Part shown: positions 25,207-33,841 of the stretch, in pieces
Layout of the letters: every line of letters begins with the position of its first letter
How positions within the stretch are numbered: position 1 is the stretch's first letter
The notes under the pieces: model-generated
Database searches by the model: none
What the model was told of the DNA's origin: nothing
What the model saw: the letters and a program-made list of their open reading frames with translations, nothing else
Position numbers and translations under genes: made by a program
DNA from: [Clostridium] citroniae WAL-17108
Lineage (GTDB): Bacteria > Bacillota > Clostridia > Lachnospirales > Lachnospiraceae
Length of the DNA: 64,000 nt
Direction of reading: 5' to 3'
Assembly (NCBI RefSeq): GCF_000233455.1
Contig: NZ_JH376420.1
Coordinates: forward strand, 1,446,970-1,510,969

Positions 25207-25222
25207 ATTCTCGCGCGAGAAT
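25207..25222. promoter_or_regulatory. 16-base perfect palindrome upstream of DUF3343-xdhD
   Basis: ATTCTCGCGCGAGAAT, 57 bases before the DUF3343 start and after the ygfK terminator. Position and symmetry suggest a repressor operator of the xdhD unit. No regulator is known to me for this box. Confidence 0.45.
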
Positions 25223-25254
25223 AACGTTACTTTTTTAACAATCTTGTGATAACA

Positions 25255-25280
25255 GAGTTCCCATATTTATATGGGAACTC
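25255..25280. terminator. hairpin downstream of ygfK
   Basis: Perfect 11-bp stem GAGTTCCCATA with its complement and a short TTTA loop; ATTTTTTTA follows on the plus strand. On the minus strand an A-tract precedes it and no T-run follows, so termination of ygfK is plausible but not certain. Confidence 0.5.
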
Positions 25281-25290
25281 ATTTTTTTAT

Positions 25291-28275
25291 TTATAGCATA
25301 TAGGAATAATCATTGATCACAGCTGCAATTATCTTCCGGATCCCCTCCGGTACATCCTCATTAGCGGAGCCGACCGTATAATCCGTCACCTTGCCCTGAA
25401 GCCTTACCTTGCATGTGCCTGCCGCCGCATCTGTTACCGTGAAGCCCTGATTCTTACTGTTCTCCATATCCGCCTCATTGGCAAACAGGGTGAATTTGTC
25501 AAGATAAGGAGCGCTGTCCCATGGGCAAAAGCTCTTACAGTTGCCGCACTCATTACACATATAGTCCACATGGATGATCTGGTGCTTATCCATTCCCGGC
25601 ACTACCAGGGAAATGTTAGCCCTGTTGGGGCATACTTCCACACAATTCTCACAGTAGCTGTTACAGGACAGACATCTGGTACTGTCAATGATCTGGTCAT
25701 TTTCCTCCGCCAGCCTGCCCTTGCGTCCATAGATGGTATCTGCATCAGACTGTTTGAACAGGTCTTCTGCCAGAACCTTTCCAATGATGGCCTCAGCTGC
25801 CGCCTTGCCATCGCGGATGCCCTCCACAACCGTTGCCGGTCCGAAGAGGCCGTCACCAGCCACGTACACGCCCTTTACAGAGGTCTCCAGTGTATCCTGG
25901 TTTACCTGAGGACGTCTTCTGCTGTCCAGAACAATACCGCATTCCTCATAGAACGCGCCCGGCACCTTCTCACCTACGGCTGCGATCACAGTGTCAGCGG
26001 GAACGGTCACGATCTCATCCGTCTCCACCACACCGCGGCGTCCGCTGGCATCAAATTCGCCCAGAACCATCTTCTTGCAGTACAGGTTTCCGTTCTCCAG
26101 CTTAACAGGGGCCAGAAGCTCCGCAAACTCAACTCCGTCCTCCACTGCCATTACCAGTTCTTCCTCGTCAGCCGGCATATAACGTCTGGTTCTTCTGTAT
26201 ACCAGGGAAACCTTCTCAACGCCTTTATTTCTCTTGGCCGCCCTTGCGGTATCCATGGCTGTGTTGCCGCCGCCGATAACCACAACGTTCTTTCCTAATT
26301 CCACATTTCCGTCCGTGGCCTTAAACTGTGCCAGGAAATCCAGCGCATTCATGGTATCCCCTGCCTCCAGCTTAAGGATCCCCTTATCGGAAGCGCCCAC
26401 GGCCAGGACCACATAATCATATTCTTTCTTTAATTCATCAACGGATGTGATCTCTTTTCCAGTGACCAGTTCCACGCCCATGGCCGCAACAATCTTCACG
26501 TCATTGTCAATTGCCTCATCTGAGATACGGAAGCCCGGGATCACATTGCGGACAACGCCGCCCATCTTTTCTTCCTTTTCAAAAACAGTGACTTTCATGC
26601 CGCCTCTTGCCAGGAAATAAGCCGCTGCCAGTCCTGCTGGTCCTCCGCCTACCACAGCCGCCTTCTTGTCAGTGGTCACAGCCGGTTTCTCAAACTTGGC
26701 CATCACTGCCTCAAAGCCGCCCTCTGCCGCCTCTAATTTAGTCCTTCTGATATCCACAGGGCTCTCATAGAAGTTTCTGGTACATTTGCTCATACAGTTA
26801 TGGGCACAGATAGTACCGGTGATAAACGGAAGTGGGTTCTTGTTAAGGATGACCTCCAGCGCCTGCTCAAACTCACCTGCTCCTGCAAGCTGCAGGTATC
26901 TGGTGATATCCTGATGGATGGGGCAGCCTTCCTGGCAGGGAGCCACAAAACAGTCCGTAAGGGGCACCGGCTTCTTGATCTTTCTGGACGGAAGGGGCTT
27001 TACCGCCTTTACATGGTGCTTGTCGTTCTTCACAGCTTCTACCAGTGCAGCGGCTTTGTCCCCGTCCACACCTTCAAATGCAGCAACGTCCTTGCCCGCA
27101 AAGATCTGTCCGATCTGCTCCAGCCTCTCATAACCGCCGGGCTTTAACATGGTGGTTGCCATGGTTACAGGCCAGATGCCCGCGTCCACGATATCTTCAA
27201 TATTAAAGTAATCAGCGCCGCCTGAATAGGAGATGCGCAGGTTTCCGCCAAAGTCTTTGGCCAGTCTCATGGCAACTGACATGGATAATGGATACAGGGA
27301 CTTTCCGGACATGTACATCTCTTCGCTTGGAAGCTCGTTCTGCTTTACATCCACCGGGAATGTATTGGTGATCTTAACGCCGAATTCCAGCCCCTTCTCA
27401 TCCGCCAGGGCCTGCAGTCTCTGAAGCATGGGAACCGCATCCCCATACTGCAGATCATCCTTAAAGTGGAAATCCCCGAATGCAACATAGTCGTAGCCCA
27501 TGTCATCCATCAGCTTCCTTGCATACTCATAGCCCAGAAGGGTGGGATTGCATTTGATGAATGTATGTACTTTCTTCTCCTCGATCAGGTAGCGGGCAAT
27601 GCGCTCGATCTCCTGCGGAGGACATCCGTGCAGGGTGGAAAGGGTAATACAATTGCACACCTCCGGTGAAATGCTCTCCACATCTTCCTTAGTCACCTTC
27701 TCAAAACGGTCCAGATGATCCAGGAGCCACTGTCTGCACTCGTTAAATACAGGGGCTGCGGAAGCATCCTTCATTCCCTCGATAAACTTGTCGATCTTCT
27801 CTGTCTTGATGCCGTCCAGGTCATAGCCAACGGACATGTTAAACTGGAATCCGTCCATTGCGCCAAGGCCGTATTCCTTTGCCAGTACCTTACATGCAAA
27901 CCAAGCCTTCACGTACTCGTCAAATGCCTGGGGCACGTACAGCTCTGTGGACCACTCACAGTTATAGCATTCATCATCCGCCTTGATACATGGCTTTGCA
28001 ACGGGAAGGTCCTCGCCGTCCAGCTTCTGTACGGTCTTCAGTTCAAAGAAACGGCTGCCTGCCACGTATGCGGCTACAATGTTCTGGGTCAGCTGGGTGT
28101 GGGGTCCTGCCGCAGGGCCAAAGGGTGTCTCCAGCTTACGGCCGAATATCTCATAGTTCTTAGATTGGTCTGCAACAAACGGTCTCTTGATCCCAAAAAC
28201 AGCACCTTTCTCGTGCTCCTTAAGAATCCAGTTCATCAGATTTCCAAATGGAATCGGTGTCATAATATCGCTCAT
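25291..28275 (-). CDS. ygfK: YgfK-type oxidoreductase ('putative selenate reductase')
   Basis: A 994-residue fusion. Residues ~1-430 form a dihydroorotate-dehydrogenase-like barrel ('FGRKLETPFGPAAGPHTQL' near 40). Residues ~440-870 resemble the small subunit of glutamate synthase, with Cys-rich 'CFVAPCQEGCPIHQDI', FAD motif GGGPAGLAAAYFLARGG (about 545) and NAD(P) motif GGGNTAMDTARAAKR (about 680). The C-terminus holds Fe-S motifs (CLSCNSYCENCVEVCP and CNECGNCKSFCP). The 'selenate reductase' name is historical; the layout resembles dihydropyrimidine dehydrogenase, and a role in reducing or oxidising purine-derived rings, or shuttling electrons for XdhD, is more likely. AAGGAGG precedes the ATG. 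Confidence 0.93.
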   Translation of the reverse strand: MSDIMTPIPFGNLMNWILKEHEKGAVFGIKRPFVADQSKNYEIFGRKLETPFGPAAGPHTQLTQNIVAAYVAGSRFFELKTVQKLDGEDLPVAKPCIKADDECYNCEWSTELYVPQAFDEYVKAWFACKVLAKEYGLGAMDGFQFNMSVGYDLDGIKTEKIDKFIEGMKDASAAPVFNECRQWLLDHLDRFEKVTKEDVESISPEVCNCITLSTLHGCPPQEIERIARYLIEEKKVHTFIKCNPTLLGYEYARKLMDDMGYDYVAFGDFHFKDDLQYGDAVPMLQRLQALADEKGLEFGVKITNTFPVDVKQNELPSEEMYMSGKSLYPLSMSVAMRLAKDFGGNLRISYSGGADYFNIEDIVDAGIWPVTMATTMLKPGGYERLEQIGQIFAGKDVAAFEGVDGDKAAALVEAVKNDKHHVKAVKPLPSRKIKKPVPLTDCFVAPCQEGCPIHQDITRYLQLAGAGEFEQALEVILNKNPLPFITGTICAHNCMSKCTRNFYESPVDIRRTKLEAAEGGFEAVMAKFEKPAVTTDKKAAVVGGGPAGLAAAYFLARGGMKVTVFEKEEKMGGVVRNVIPGFRISDEAIDNDVKIVAAMGVELVTGKEITSVDELKKEYDYVVLAVGASDKGILKLEAGDTMNALDFLAQFKATDGNVELGKNVVVIGGGNTAMDTARAAKRNKGVEKVSLVYRRTRRYMPADEEELVMAVEDGVEFAELLAPVKLENGNLYCKKMVLGEFDASGRRGVVETDEIVTVPADTVIAAVGEKVPGAFYEECGIVLDSRRRPQVNQDTLETSVKGVYVAGDGLFGPATVVEGIRDGKAAAEAIIGKVLAEDLFKQSDADTIYGRKGRLAEENDQIIDSTRCLSCNSYCENCVEVCPNRANISLVVPGMDKHQIIHVDYMCNECGNCKSFCPWDSAPYLDKFTLFANEADMENSKNQGFTVTDAAAGTCKVRLQGKVTDYTVGSANEDVPEGIRKIIAAVINDYSYML

Positions 28276-28445
28276 TTTATCTTATCCTCCTTGCCTTTCC
28301 CCGTTTTTTACCGGGGGCTTACCTTATTATAAGCACCAGACCAGGTCCCAGCACCGGATACAATCTCCTCCATCCGGCCAAGCCGCCCAGGACTGTCCGT
28401 CCTGAGGTGCTAAATCCCGCCGCCCTGCAATCATTGTCTACTTAA
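28276..28445 (-). ncRNA. structured leader of ygfK
   Basis: In the ~165-base leader, AGCACC (28406-28411) can pair with either of two downstream GGTGCT copies (28350-28355 or 28332-28337). Inner hairpins are CAGGAC/GTCCTG and CCGGAT/ATCCGG, and a CCCCG/CGGGG hairpin abuts the ribosome site. Mutually exclusive pairings next to the start suggest regulation. I recognise no known class. Confidence 0.4.
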
Positions 28446-28474
28446 ATTATACATGCTGTGCATTTTTTTATATA
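28446..28474 (-). promoter_or_regulatory. possible promoter of ygfK
   Basis: TATAAT (28446-28451, minus strand), with TATATA 17 bases upstream as a weak -35. A GAGGAA/TTCCTC hairpin just upstream could end ssnA transcription. Confidence 0.45.
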
Positions 28475-28524
28475 GAGGAAAGCCTATCCATCCCTGGAAG
28501 GCGGTTCCTCATTTACCTTCAAGC

Positions 28525-29856
28525 TTAACCGTTGATGGAGCGCTCCAGCTTCTTAGCCTCTTCCCTAACTTCATAGAGGATCTTCTCCTCATCCATGCCC
28601 ACCAGCTCCCTGTCTTTCATCAGGACCTTGCCGTTACATACAGTGGTGACCACGCTCCTTCCGGTCATGCCGAACAGGATATGCCCGTTGATATTAGAAG
28701 CATCCATGGGGGTTAAGGGGATATAATCCGTGACGATTACATCAGCAGCAGCACCTTCCTTCAGCACTCCCAGGGGCTTTTTAAAGTAACGGTTTGCAAT
28801 CTTTGCATTGCCCTCAAAGAGCATCTGGGGAACCTCTCCCCATGCAGCGTTGGCATCGCACAGGTGATGCTTGTGCAGCACGTTCGCAACCTTAAAGGAC
28901 TCTGTCATATCATGGGTGTAGCCGTCTGTTCCAAGACCGGTCAAAATACCTCTGTGTACGATCTCCATGGTGGGAGGGCATCCGCATGCATTTCCCATGT
29001 TGGATTCCGGGTTATGTACAACCATGGTATCCGTATCCTTGATCAGCTCCATCTCGTGGGGATTCACATAGATACAATGGCCCAACAGTGTCTTGCTTCC
29101 TAAAATATTGCAGTCCATGAGACGGTCCACGATCCTCTTGCCATACTTTTTCAGACAGTCATGAAGATCCTCGATCCCCTCAGCCACATGGATGTGGTAT
29201 CCAACCTCGGCGGGCTTGTTGGCTGCCGCCAGTTCCATGGTCTCATCTGAGATGGTAAACTGGGCATGCATACCCATCATGCCGGCAAACATGTCTGTCT
29301 GGTCAGCCAACGCATGTTTGATCCATGCCGCATTCTCCATAACAGCCGCCTTTGCCTTGTCCATACCGTCCCTGTCGGAAACCTCATAACACAGACAGGT
29401 CCTGATCCCCATCTCCTTAGCGGCATCCTCTATTGCAAACAGGCTGTCGTGGATCTCGCCAAAGCTTGCATGGTGGTCAAATACAGTGGTCACACCATTC
29501 TTAATGGAATCCAGATAAGTCGCCCTTGCGCTCTGGCGTGTCTGCTCATTGGTCAGGTGGCGGTCAATGGTCCACCACATTCCGTCCAGGATATCCAGAA
29601 ACCCCTTGGGATTGTAGCCCTTGATGGAAAGCCCTCTGGCCATGGCGCTGTAGATATGCTCATGGGTATTGATGAACGCCGGCATGATGACGCCCCCCTT
29701 AGCGTCAATAAATTCAGCCTCAGGAAATTCCTTCCTGATCTCCTCCAGTGTTCCAACCTTACTGATGACTGTTCCATCCATTGCCACGGCACCGTTTTCA
29801 ATAAATGGATTTTCAGCGTCCCTTGTCACCAGACGTCCGTTCCCGATCACTAACAT
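28525..29856 (-). CDS. ssnA: SsnA-type amidohydrolase (aminohydrolase)
   Basis: A 443-residue amidohydrolase of the guanine-deaminase/TrzA type. Metal ligands: NTHEHIYS (about residue 64), 'YHIHVAEG' (about 214), 'LGHCIY' (about 256) and GLGTDGYTHD (about 307). SsnA is part of the conserved anaerobic purine-degradation set. It likely removes an amino group or opens a ring; the exact reaction is not established by sequence. It is divergent from the YheO-type regulator and has its own promoter and leader. Downstream, ygfK follows after a promoter-leader region. Confidence 0.88.
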   Translation of the reverse strand: MLVIGNGRLVTRDAENPFIENGAVAMDGTVISKVGTLEEIRKEFPEAEFIDAKGGVIMPAFINTHEHIYSAMARGLSIKGYNPKGFLDILDGMWWTIDRHLTNEQTRQSARATYLDSIKNGVTTVFDHHASFGEIHDSLFAIEDAAKEMGIRTCLCYEVSDRDGMDKAKAAVMENAAWIKHALADQTDMFAGMMGMHAQFTISDETMELAAANKPAEVGYHIHVAEGIEDLHDCLKKYGKRIVDRLMDCNILGSKTLLGHCIYVNPHEMELIKDTDTMVVHNPESNMGNACGCPPTMEIVHRGILTGLGTDGYTHDMTESFKVANVLHKHHLCDANAAWGEVPQMLFEGNAKIANRYFKKPLGVLKEGAAADVIVTDYIPLTPMDASNINGHILFGMTGRSVVTTVCNGKVLMKDRELVGMDEEKILYEVREEAKKLERSING

Positions 29857-29976
29857 AGCCTCTTCTCCTTTTCTTTTATAAAATGCTTATAAATTGTATG
29901 TATCAGTGTGAAACAATTTGTCCTAAAAGCCTTATTAAATTCATAAACTTTAATAAGATAGAACAGGACTTCCTGT
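29857..29976 (-). ncRNA. structured leader of ssnA
   Basis: The ~120-base leader has a 9-bp hairpin CTTATTAAA/TTTAATAAG (29931-29957), closed by GTCCT/AGGAC (29965-29969 and 29920-29924) across an internal loop, and then AAATTGT/ACAATTT. An orphan RNA motif named ssnA has, as far as I recall, been catalogued before such genes in Clostridia; whether this is a member cannot be judged here. Confidence 0.45.
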
Positions 29977-29982
29977 AACCCT

Positions 29983-30011
29983 ATACTAACACCTTATAAA
30001 CTCATTTGCAA
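29983..30011 (-). promoter_or_regulatory. promoter of ssnA
   Basis: TTGCAA (30006-30011), 17-base spacer, TAGTAT (29983-29988) on the minus strand. Confidence 0.65.
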
Positions 30012-30077
30012 GCATAAAATGCAAAATTTTTTAGATATTCTAAATTTTTTTGTAAAAACCTCTTGCAATTCATTTTT

Positions 30078-30105
30078 TTTGTGCTATGATGGAATCATAA
30101 ACAAC
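30078..30105 (+). promoter_or_regulatory. promoter of the YheO-type regulator and likely the ygeX operon
   Basis: TTGCAA, 16-base T-rich spacer, TATGAT on the plus strand between about 30063 and 30092 (start slightly uncertain), about 80 bases before the regulator. It is back to back with the ssnA promoter, so both arms of the purine locus start in one 170-base region. Confidence 0.55.
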
Positions 30106-30173
30106 GCATCACAAATTAGCGAAATGTTTATTGTACAAAGTAACCATAATTTGAAGAGTCCGAGGAAAGGAAG

Positions 30174-30848
30174 ATGAAAGCTATGTCATACACACTAGAC
30201 CTGCTGAAACAGCTTGCAGATGGCCTTGCGAGACAGTTCGGACCAGACTGTGAAATTGTGATCCACGACCTGGAAAAGCATGACTTGGAACACTCCGTTG
30301 TACATATTAATAACGGGCACGTGACCAACCGCCGGGAAGGGGACGGTCCCTCCAAAGTAGTATTAGAAACACTTCACAAGGACCCGGCTACCTTAAAAGA
30401 CCATCTTGGATACCTGACCCGTACATCCAACGGCAAGATATTAAAATCAAGCACCTTTTACATTCGTAATAAGGAGGGCACATCCATTGATTACCTGCTT
30501 TCCATCAATTACGATATAACCGGACTGATGACTGTGGACCGCTCCATCAAGGCGCTCATCGATACCGAACCCCAAGCGGATGTGAAACAGCAGCCCGAGC
30601 AGATCGTCCACAATGTCAATGACCTGTTAGACACCCTGATCGAACAGTCGGTGGCTCTCATAGGAAAGCCTGCCGCACTGATGAATAAGGAAGAAAAGGT
30701 AACCGCCATCCAGTTCTTAAATGATGCGGGCGCTTTCCTTATTACCAAGTCAGGAGATAAGGTTTCCAAGTACTTCGGAATCTCCAAATTCACTTTGTAC
30801 AGCTACATTGACGTAAACAGCCGCAAGTCCGATGACAAGAACGGCTGA
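30174..30848 (+). CDS. YheO-like PAS/helix-turn-helix regulator
   Basis: A 224-residue regulator. Residues ~5-120 form the YheO-like PAS domain ('LADGLARQFGPDCEIVIHDL' is a signature). The C-terminal ~60 residues form the matching HTH domain ('VSKYFGISKFTLYSYID', about residues 196-212). Family members regulate amino-acid or purine catabolic genes. It is the first gene of the plus-strand operon and sits in the middle of the two divergent purine arms, so it is the best candidate local regulator, possibly sensing a purine or diaminopropionate. GAGG lies 8 bases before the ATG. Confidence 0.85.
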   Translation: MKAMSYTLDLLKQLADGLARQFGPDCEIVIHDLEKHDLEHSVVHINNGHVTNRREGDGPSKVVLETLHKDPATLKDHLGYLTRTSNGKILKSSTFYIRNKEGTSIDYLLSINYDITGLMTVDRSIKALIDTEPQADVKQQPEQIVHNVNDLLDTLIEQSVALIGKPAALMNKEEKVTAIQFLNDAGAFLITKSGDKVSKYFGISKFTLYSYIDVNSRKSDDKNG

Positions 30849-30918
30849 CCTGATGACGGCAACACATAACATGAACATATAAAATCAATCAACGCACATA
30901 CAAGGAGGATTATGTAAA

Positions 30919-32127
30919 ATGGATCAGAAGATTCTATGGGCGGTCAATCATATGCCAAAGACAGATGATAAAAACCTGCCTATCATGGGACTTGAGGAGA
31001 TAAAGAAGGCCAGGACCTTCCATGAAAGCTTTCCTCAGTACACCAAGACACCACTTACAAGGCTGGATCACATGGCCGGGTATCTGGGGGTAAAAGATGT
31101 TTTCCTGAAAGATGAGTCCTATCGATTTGGCCTGAACGCATTCAAGGTGCTGGGCGGTTCCTTTGCAATGGCCCGCTACATTGCCAGCGAGACCGGCAAG
31201 GATGTTTCTGAACTTCCCTACTCCGTCCTCACTTCTGACCAGTTAAAAAAGGAATTCGGCCAGGCAACCTTCTTTACAGCCACAGACGGAAACCACGGAC
31301 GCGGGGTTGCATGGGCAGCCAACCGTTTAGGACAGAAAGCCGTTGTACATATGCCTAAGGGCTCCACTCAGACACGTCTTGAGAACATTGCCAAGGAAGG
31401 CGCGCAGGTAGACATCCAGGAGATGAACTATGATGACTGTGTCCGTCTGGCAGCTAAGGAAGCGGATGAGACAGAGAGAGGCGTGATCGTACAGGATACC
31501 GCATGGGACGGCTACGAGGAGATTCCGGCCTGGATCATGCAGGGCTACGGCACCATGGCCATGGAGGCCGGCGAGCAGTTAAAGGAATACGGCTGTGAGC
31601 GCCCAACCCACATTTTCGTACAGGCAGGCGTTGGTTCCCTGGCAGGCGCTGTTGTGGGATACTTCTCCAACCTTTACGCTGACAACCCTCCCACATTCGT
31701 GGTTGTGGAAGCGGAAGCTGCTGCCTGCCTCTATAAGGGAGCGGCTGCCGGAGACGGCGCCATCCGCATTGTGGACGGCGATATGGAGACCATTATGGCA
31801 GGTCTTGCATGCGGCGAGCCAAACACCATTTCCTGGGATATCTTAAAGAACCATGTAAAAGTATTCATCGCCGCTCCCGACTGGGTAGCTGCCACAGGTA
31901 TGCGCATGTTGGGCGCTCCCATCAAGGGCGATGCACCTGTTACCTCAGGTGAGTCCGGCGCTGCTCCATTCGGCGCACTGGCAGCCATGATGACCATGGA
32001 TGAGTACAAGGATTTAAGAAGCGACATTGGACTGGATGAGAATTCCAAGGTCCTGCTCTTCTCCACTGAAGGCGATACGGATCCTGACCGTTACAAGAAC
32101 ATTGTATGGAAAGGTCTCGATAAATAA
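30919..32127 (+). CDS. ygeX: 2,3-diaminopropionate ammonia-lyase
   Basis: A 402-residue fold-type II PLP enzyme that converts 2,3-diaminopropionate to pyruvate and ammonia. The PLP Lys is in '[15 protein letters not shown]' (about residue 77), and '[13 protein letters not shown]' (about 119) holds the substrate loop. The C-terminus has '[16 protein letters not shown]'. AAGGAGG precedes the ATG. In anaerobic urate degradation it is proposed to act on the diaminopropionate released from the opened purine skeleton. ygeY follows 109 bases later. Confidence 0.92.
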   Translation: MDQKILWAVNHMPKTDDKNLPIMGLEEIKKARTFHESFPQYTKTPLTRLDHMAGYLGVKDVFLKDESYRFGLNAFKVLGGSFAMARYIASETGKDVSELPYSVLTSDQLKKEFGQATFFTATDGNHGRGVAWAANRLGQKAVVHMPKGSTQTRLENIAKEGAQVDIQEMNYDDCVRLAAKEADETERGVIVQDTAWDGYEEIPAWIMQGYGTMAMEAGEQLKEYGCERPTHIFVQAGVGSLAGAVVGYFSNLYADNPPTFVVVEAEAAACLYKGAAAGDGAIRIVDGDMETIMAGLACGEPNTISWDILKNHVKVFIAAPDWVAATGMRMLGAPIKGDAPVTSGESGAAPFGALAAMMTMDEYKDLRSDIGLDENSKVLLFSTEGDTDPDRYKNIVWKGLDK

Positions 32128-32236
32128 TCACCCAATCATCATCAAAAACCCAATCACCACCGCTGCCCTGGGATCCACCCCGCCAGGCGGCACCACCACT
32201 AATAAATACAGTATATATATGGAGGAAATGAAAACA

Positions 32237-33553
32237 ATGAGTCTGGATTACGCAAAAATCAAAGAAGCTGCACAGAATTATGAGAAGGATATGACCAAGT
32301 TCTTACGCGATATCGTTAAGTTCCCGGGCGAGAGCTGCGATGAGAAGGCACACATTGACCGCATCGCTGAAGAGATGAGGAAACTGGAATTCACCAAGGT
32401 TGAGATCGACCCAATGGGCAATGTATTAGGCTACATGGGAACAGGCAAGACCCTGATCGGTTTTGACGCACATATTGATACCGTTGGTATCGGAAACAAG
32501 AACAACTGGAACTTTGATCCATATGAAGGGTATGAGAACGAGACAGAGATCGGCGGACGCGGTGTGTCTGACCAGTGCGGCGGTATTGTAAGTGCTGTTT
32601 ACGGCGCTAAGATCATGAAGGATCTGGGATTGTTAAGCGACAAGTACACGGTTCTGGTAACCGGTACGGTTCAGGAAGAGGACTGTGATGGTCTTTGCTG
32701 GCAGTATATCATCAACGAAGATAAGGTCCGCCCTGACTTCGTTGTATCCACAGAGCCTACTGACGGCGGAATCTACCGCGGCCAGAGAGGACGTATGGAG
32801 ATCCGTGTAGATGTTAAGGGTGTTTCCTGCCACGGTTCCGCTCCTGAGCGCGGCGACAATGCGATCTACAAGATGGCTGACATTCTTCAGGATGTGCGTG
32901 CGCTGAATGAGAACGATGCTGCTGATGACAAGGAAGTTAAGGGCCTTGTAAAGATGTTAGATGAGAAGTTCAACCCTGAGTGGAAGGAAGCTAACTTCTT
33001 AGGACGCGGTACTGTTACTGTTTCCGAGATCTTCTTTACCTCCCCAAGCCGTTGTGCGGTTGCTGACTCCTGCGCCGTATCCCTGGACCGCCGTATGACA
33101 GCCGGTGAGACATGGGAGAGCTGCCTGGATGAGATCCGTGCCCTTCCTGCTGTTCAGAAGTATGGCGATGACGTTACCGTTTCCATGTATGAGTATTCCC
33201 GTCCTTCCTACAAGGGACTTACATACCCAATCGAGTGCTACTTCCCAACCTGGGTGATCCCGGAGGATCATGATGTAACCAAGGCTCTGGAAGATGCTTA
33301 TAAGAACCTGTTCGGCAATGAGCGTATCGGCGTACCTGCTACCGAAGAGATGAGAAAAGCCCGTCCTCTGACAGATAAGTGGACCTTCTCCACCAACGGC
33401 GTTTCCATCATGGGACGTAACGGTATTCCTTGTATCGGCTTTGGACCCGGCGCTGAGGCTCAGGCTCATGCTCCCAACGAGATCACCTGGAAGCAGGATC
33501 TGGTTACATGTGCAGCCGTTTATGCAGCACTGCCAACTGTTTACTGCAAGTAA
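32237..33553 (+). CDS. ygeY: M20-family metallohydrolase YgeY
   Basis: A 438-residue di-zinc amidase/peptidase fold (M20). Metal and catalytic residues are visible: FDAHIDTV (about residue 76), '[10 protein letters not shown]' with the bridging Asp (about 110), EEDCDG (general base Glu), 'STEPTD', and a C-terminal His in 'QAHAPNE'. It likely hydrolyses an amide or ureido bond in the ring-opened purine. I start at ATG 32237, with GGAGG 11 bases upstream; an ATG at 32228 lies only 2 bases after it. Its codons favour GCT, GTT and CGT more than neighbouring genes, as in highly expressed genes. Confidence 0.9.
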   Translation: MSLDYAKIKEAAQNYEKDMTKFLRDIVKFPGESCDEKAHIDRIAEEMRKLEFTKVEIDPMGNVLGYMGTGKTLIGFDAHIDTVGIGNKNNWNFDPYEGYENETEIGGRGVSDQCGGIVSAVYGAKIMKDLGLLSDKYTVLVTGTVQEEDCDGLCWQYIINEDKVRPDFVVSTEPTDGGIYRGQRGRMEIRVDVKGVSCHGSAPERGDNAIYKMADILQDVRALNENDAADDKEVKGLVKMLDEKFNPEWKEANFLGRGTVTVSEIFFTSPSRCAVADSCAVSLDRRMTAGETWESCLDEIRALPAVQKYGDDVTVSMYEYSRPSYKGLTYPIECYFPTWVIPEDHDVTKALEDAYKNLFGNERIGVPATEEMRKARPLTDKWTFSTNGVSIMGRNGIPCIGFGPGAEAQAHAPNEITWKQDLVTCAAVYAALPTVYCK

Positions 33554-33841
33554 TTGTTTCTCTTAATTTAGATTATTGTCCGCAGGGCGACTTTGCCGGC
33601 CGCCACTCAGTGTGGTGCCTCCCTCTGGTCCGCAGTGCCATCTTCTTGGCCTGCGGGGCGGCCAAAAAGCATAGGGCATTTTATGTTCGCTCTGCTCATT
33701 CGTATACCATTTTCCATGAAGTCCTAGTGACCTGTTGGGATTTCGGCGGCTTATGCTGAAAGCCGCCGAAGAACTCCAGGCCCAGGCATCCAAACGGTAC
33801 CCCAAAAATTAATATAAAACATAATAAAAGGAGTCAATCAA
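33554..33841 (+). other. 288-base gap between ygeY and ygeW with a perfect hairpin
   Basis: No gene is convincing here. A perfect 11-bp hairpin TTCGGCGGCTT with its complement lies around 33742-33769 and lacks a T-run. GC-rich sequence at 33580-33665 (GCCGGCCGCC) contrasts with the flanks and looks like an inserted intergenic element. A processing or stability hairpin is possible. Confidence 0.35.

Noticed and set aside
25291..28275. Selenate reductase function for YgfK.
   Set aside because: The name is historical; domain layout matches dihydropyrimidine-dehydrogenase/glutamate-synthase enzymes and the neighbours are purine genes.
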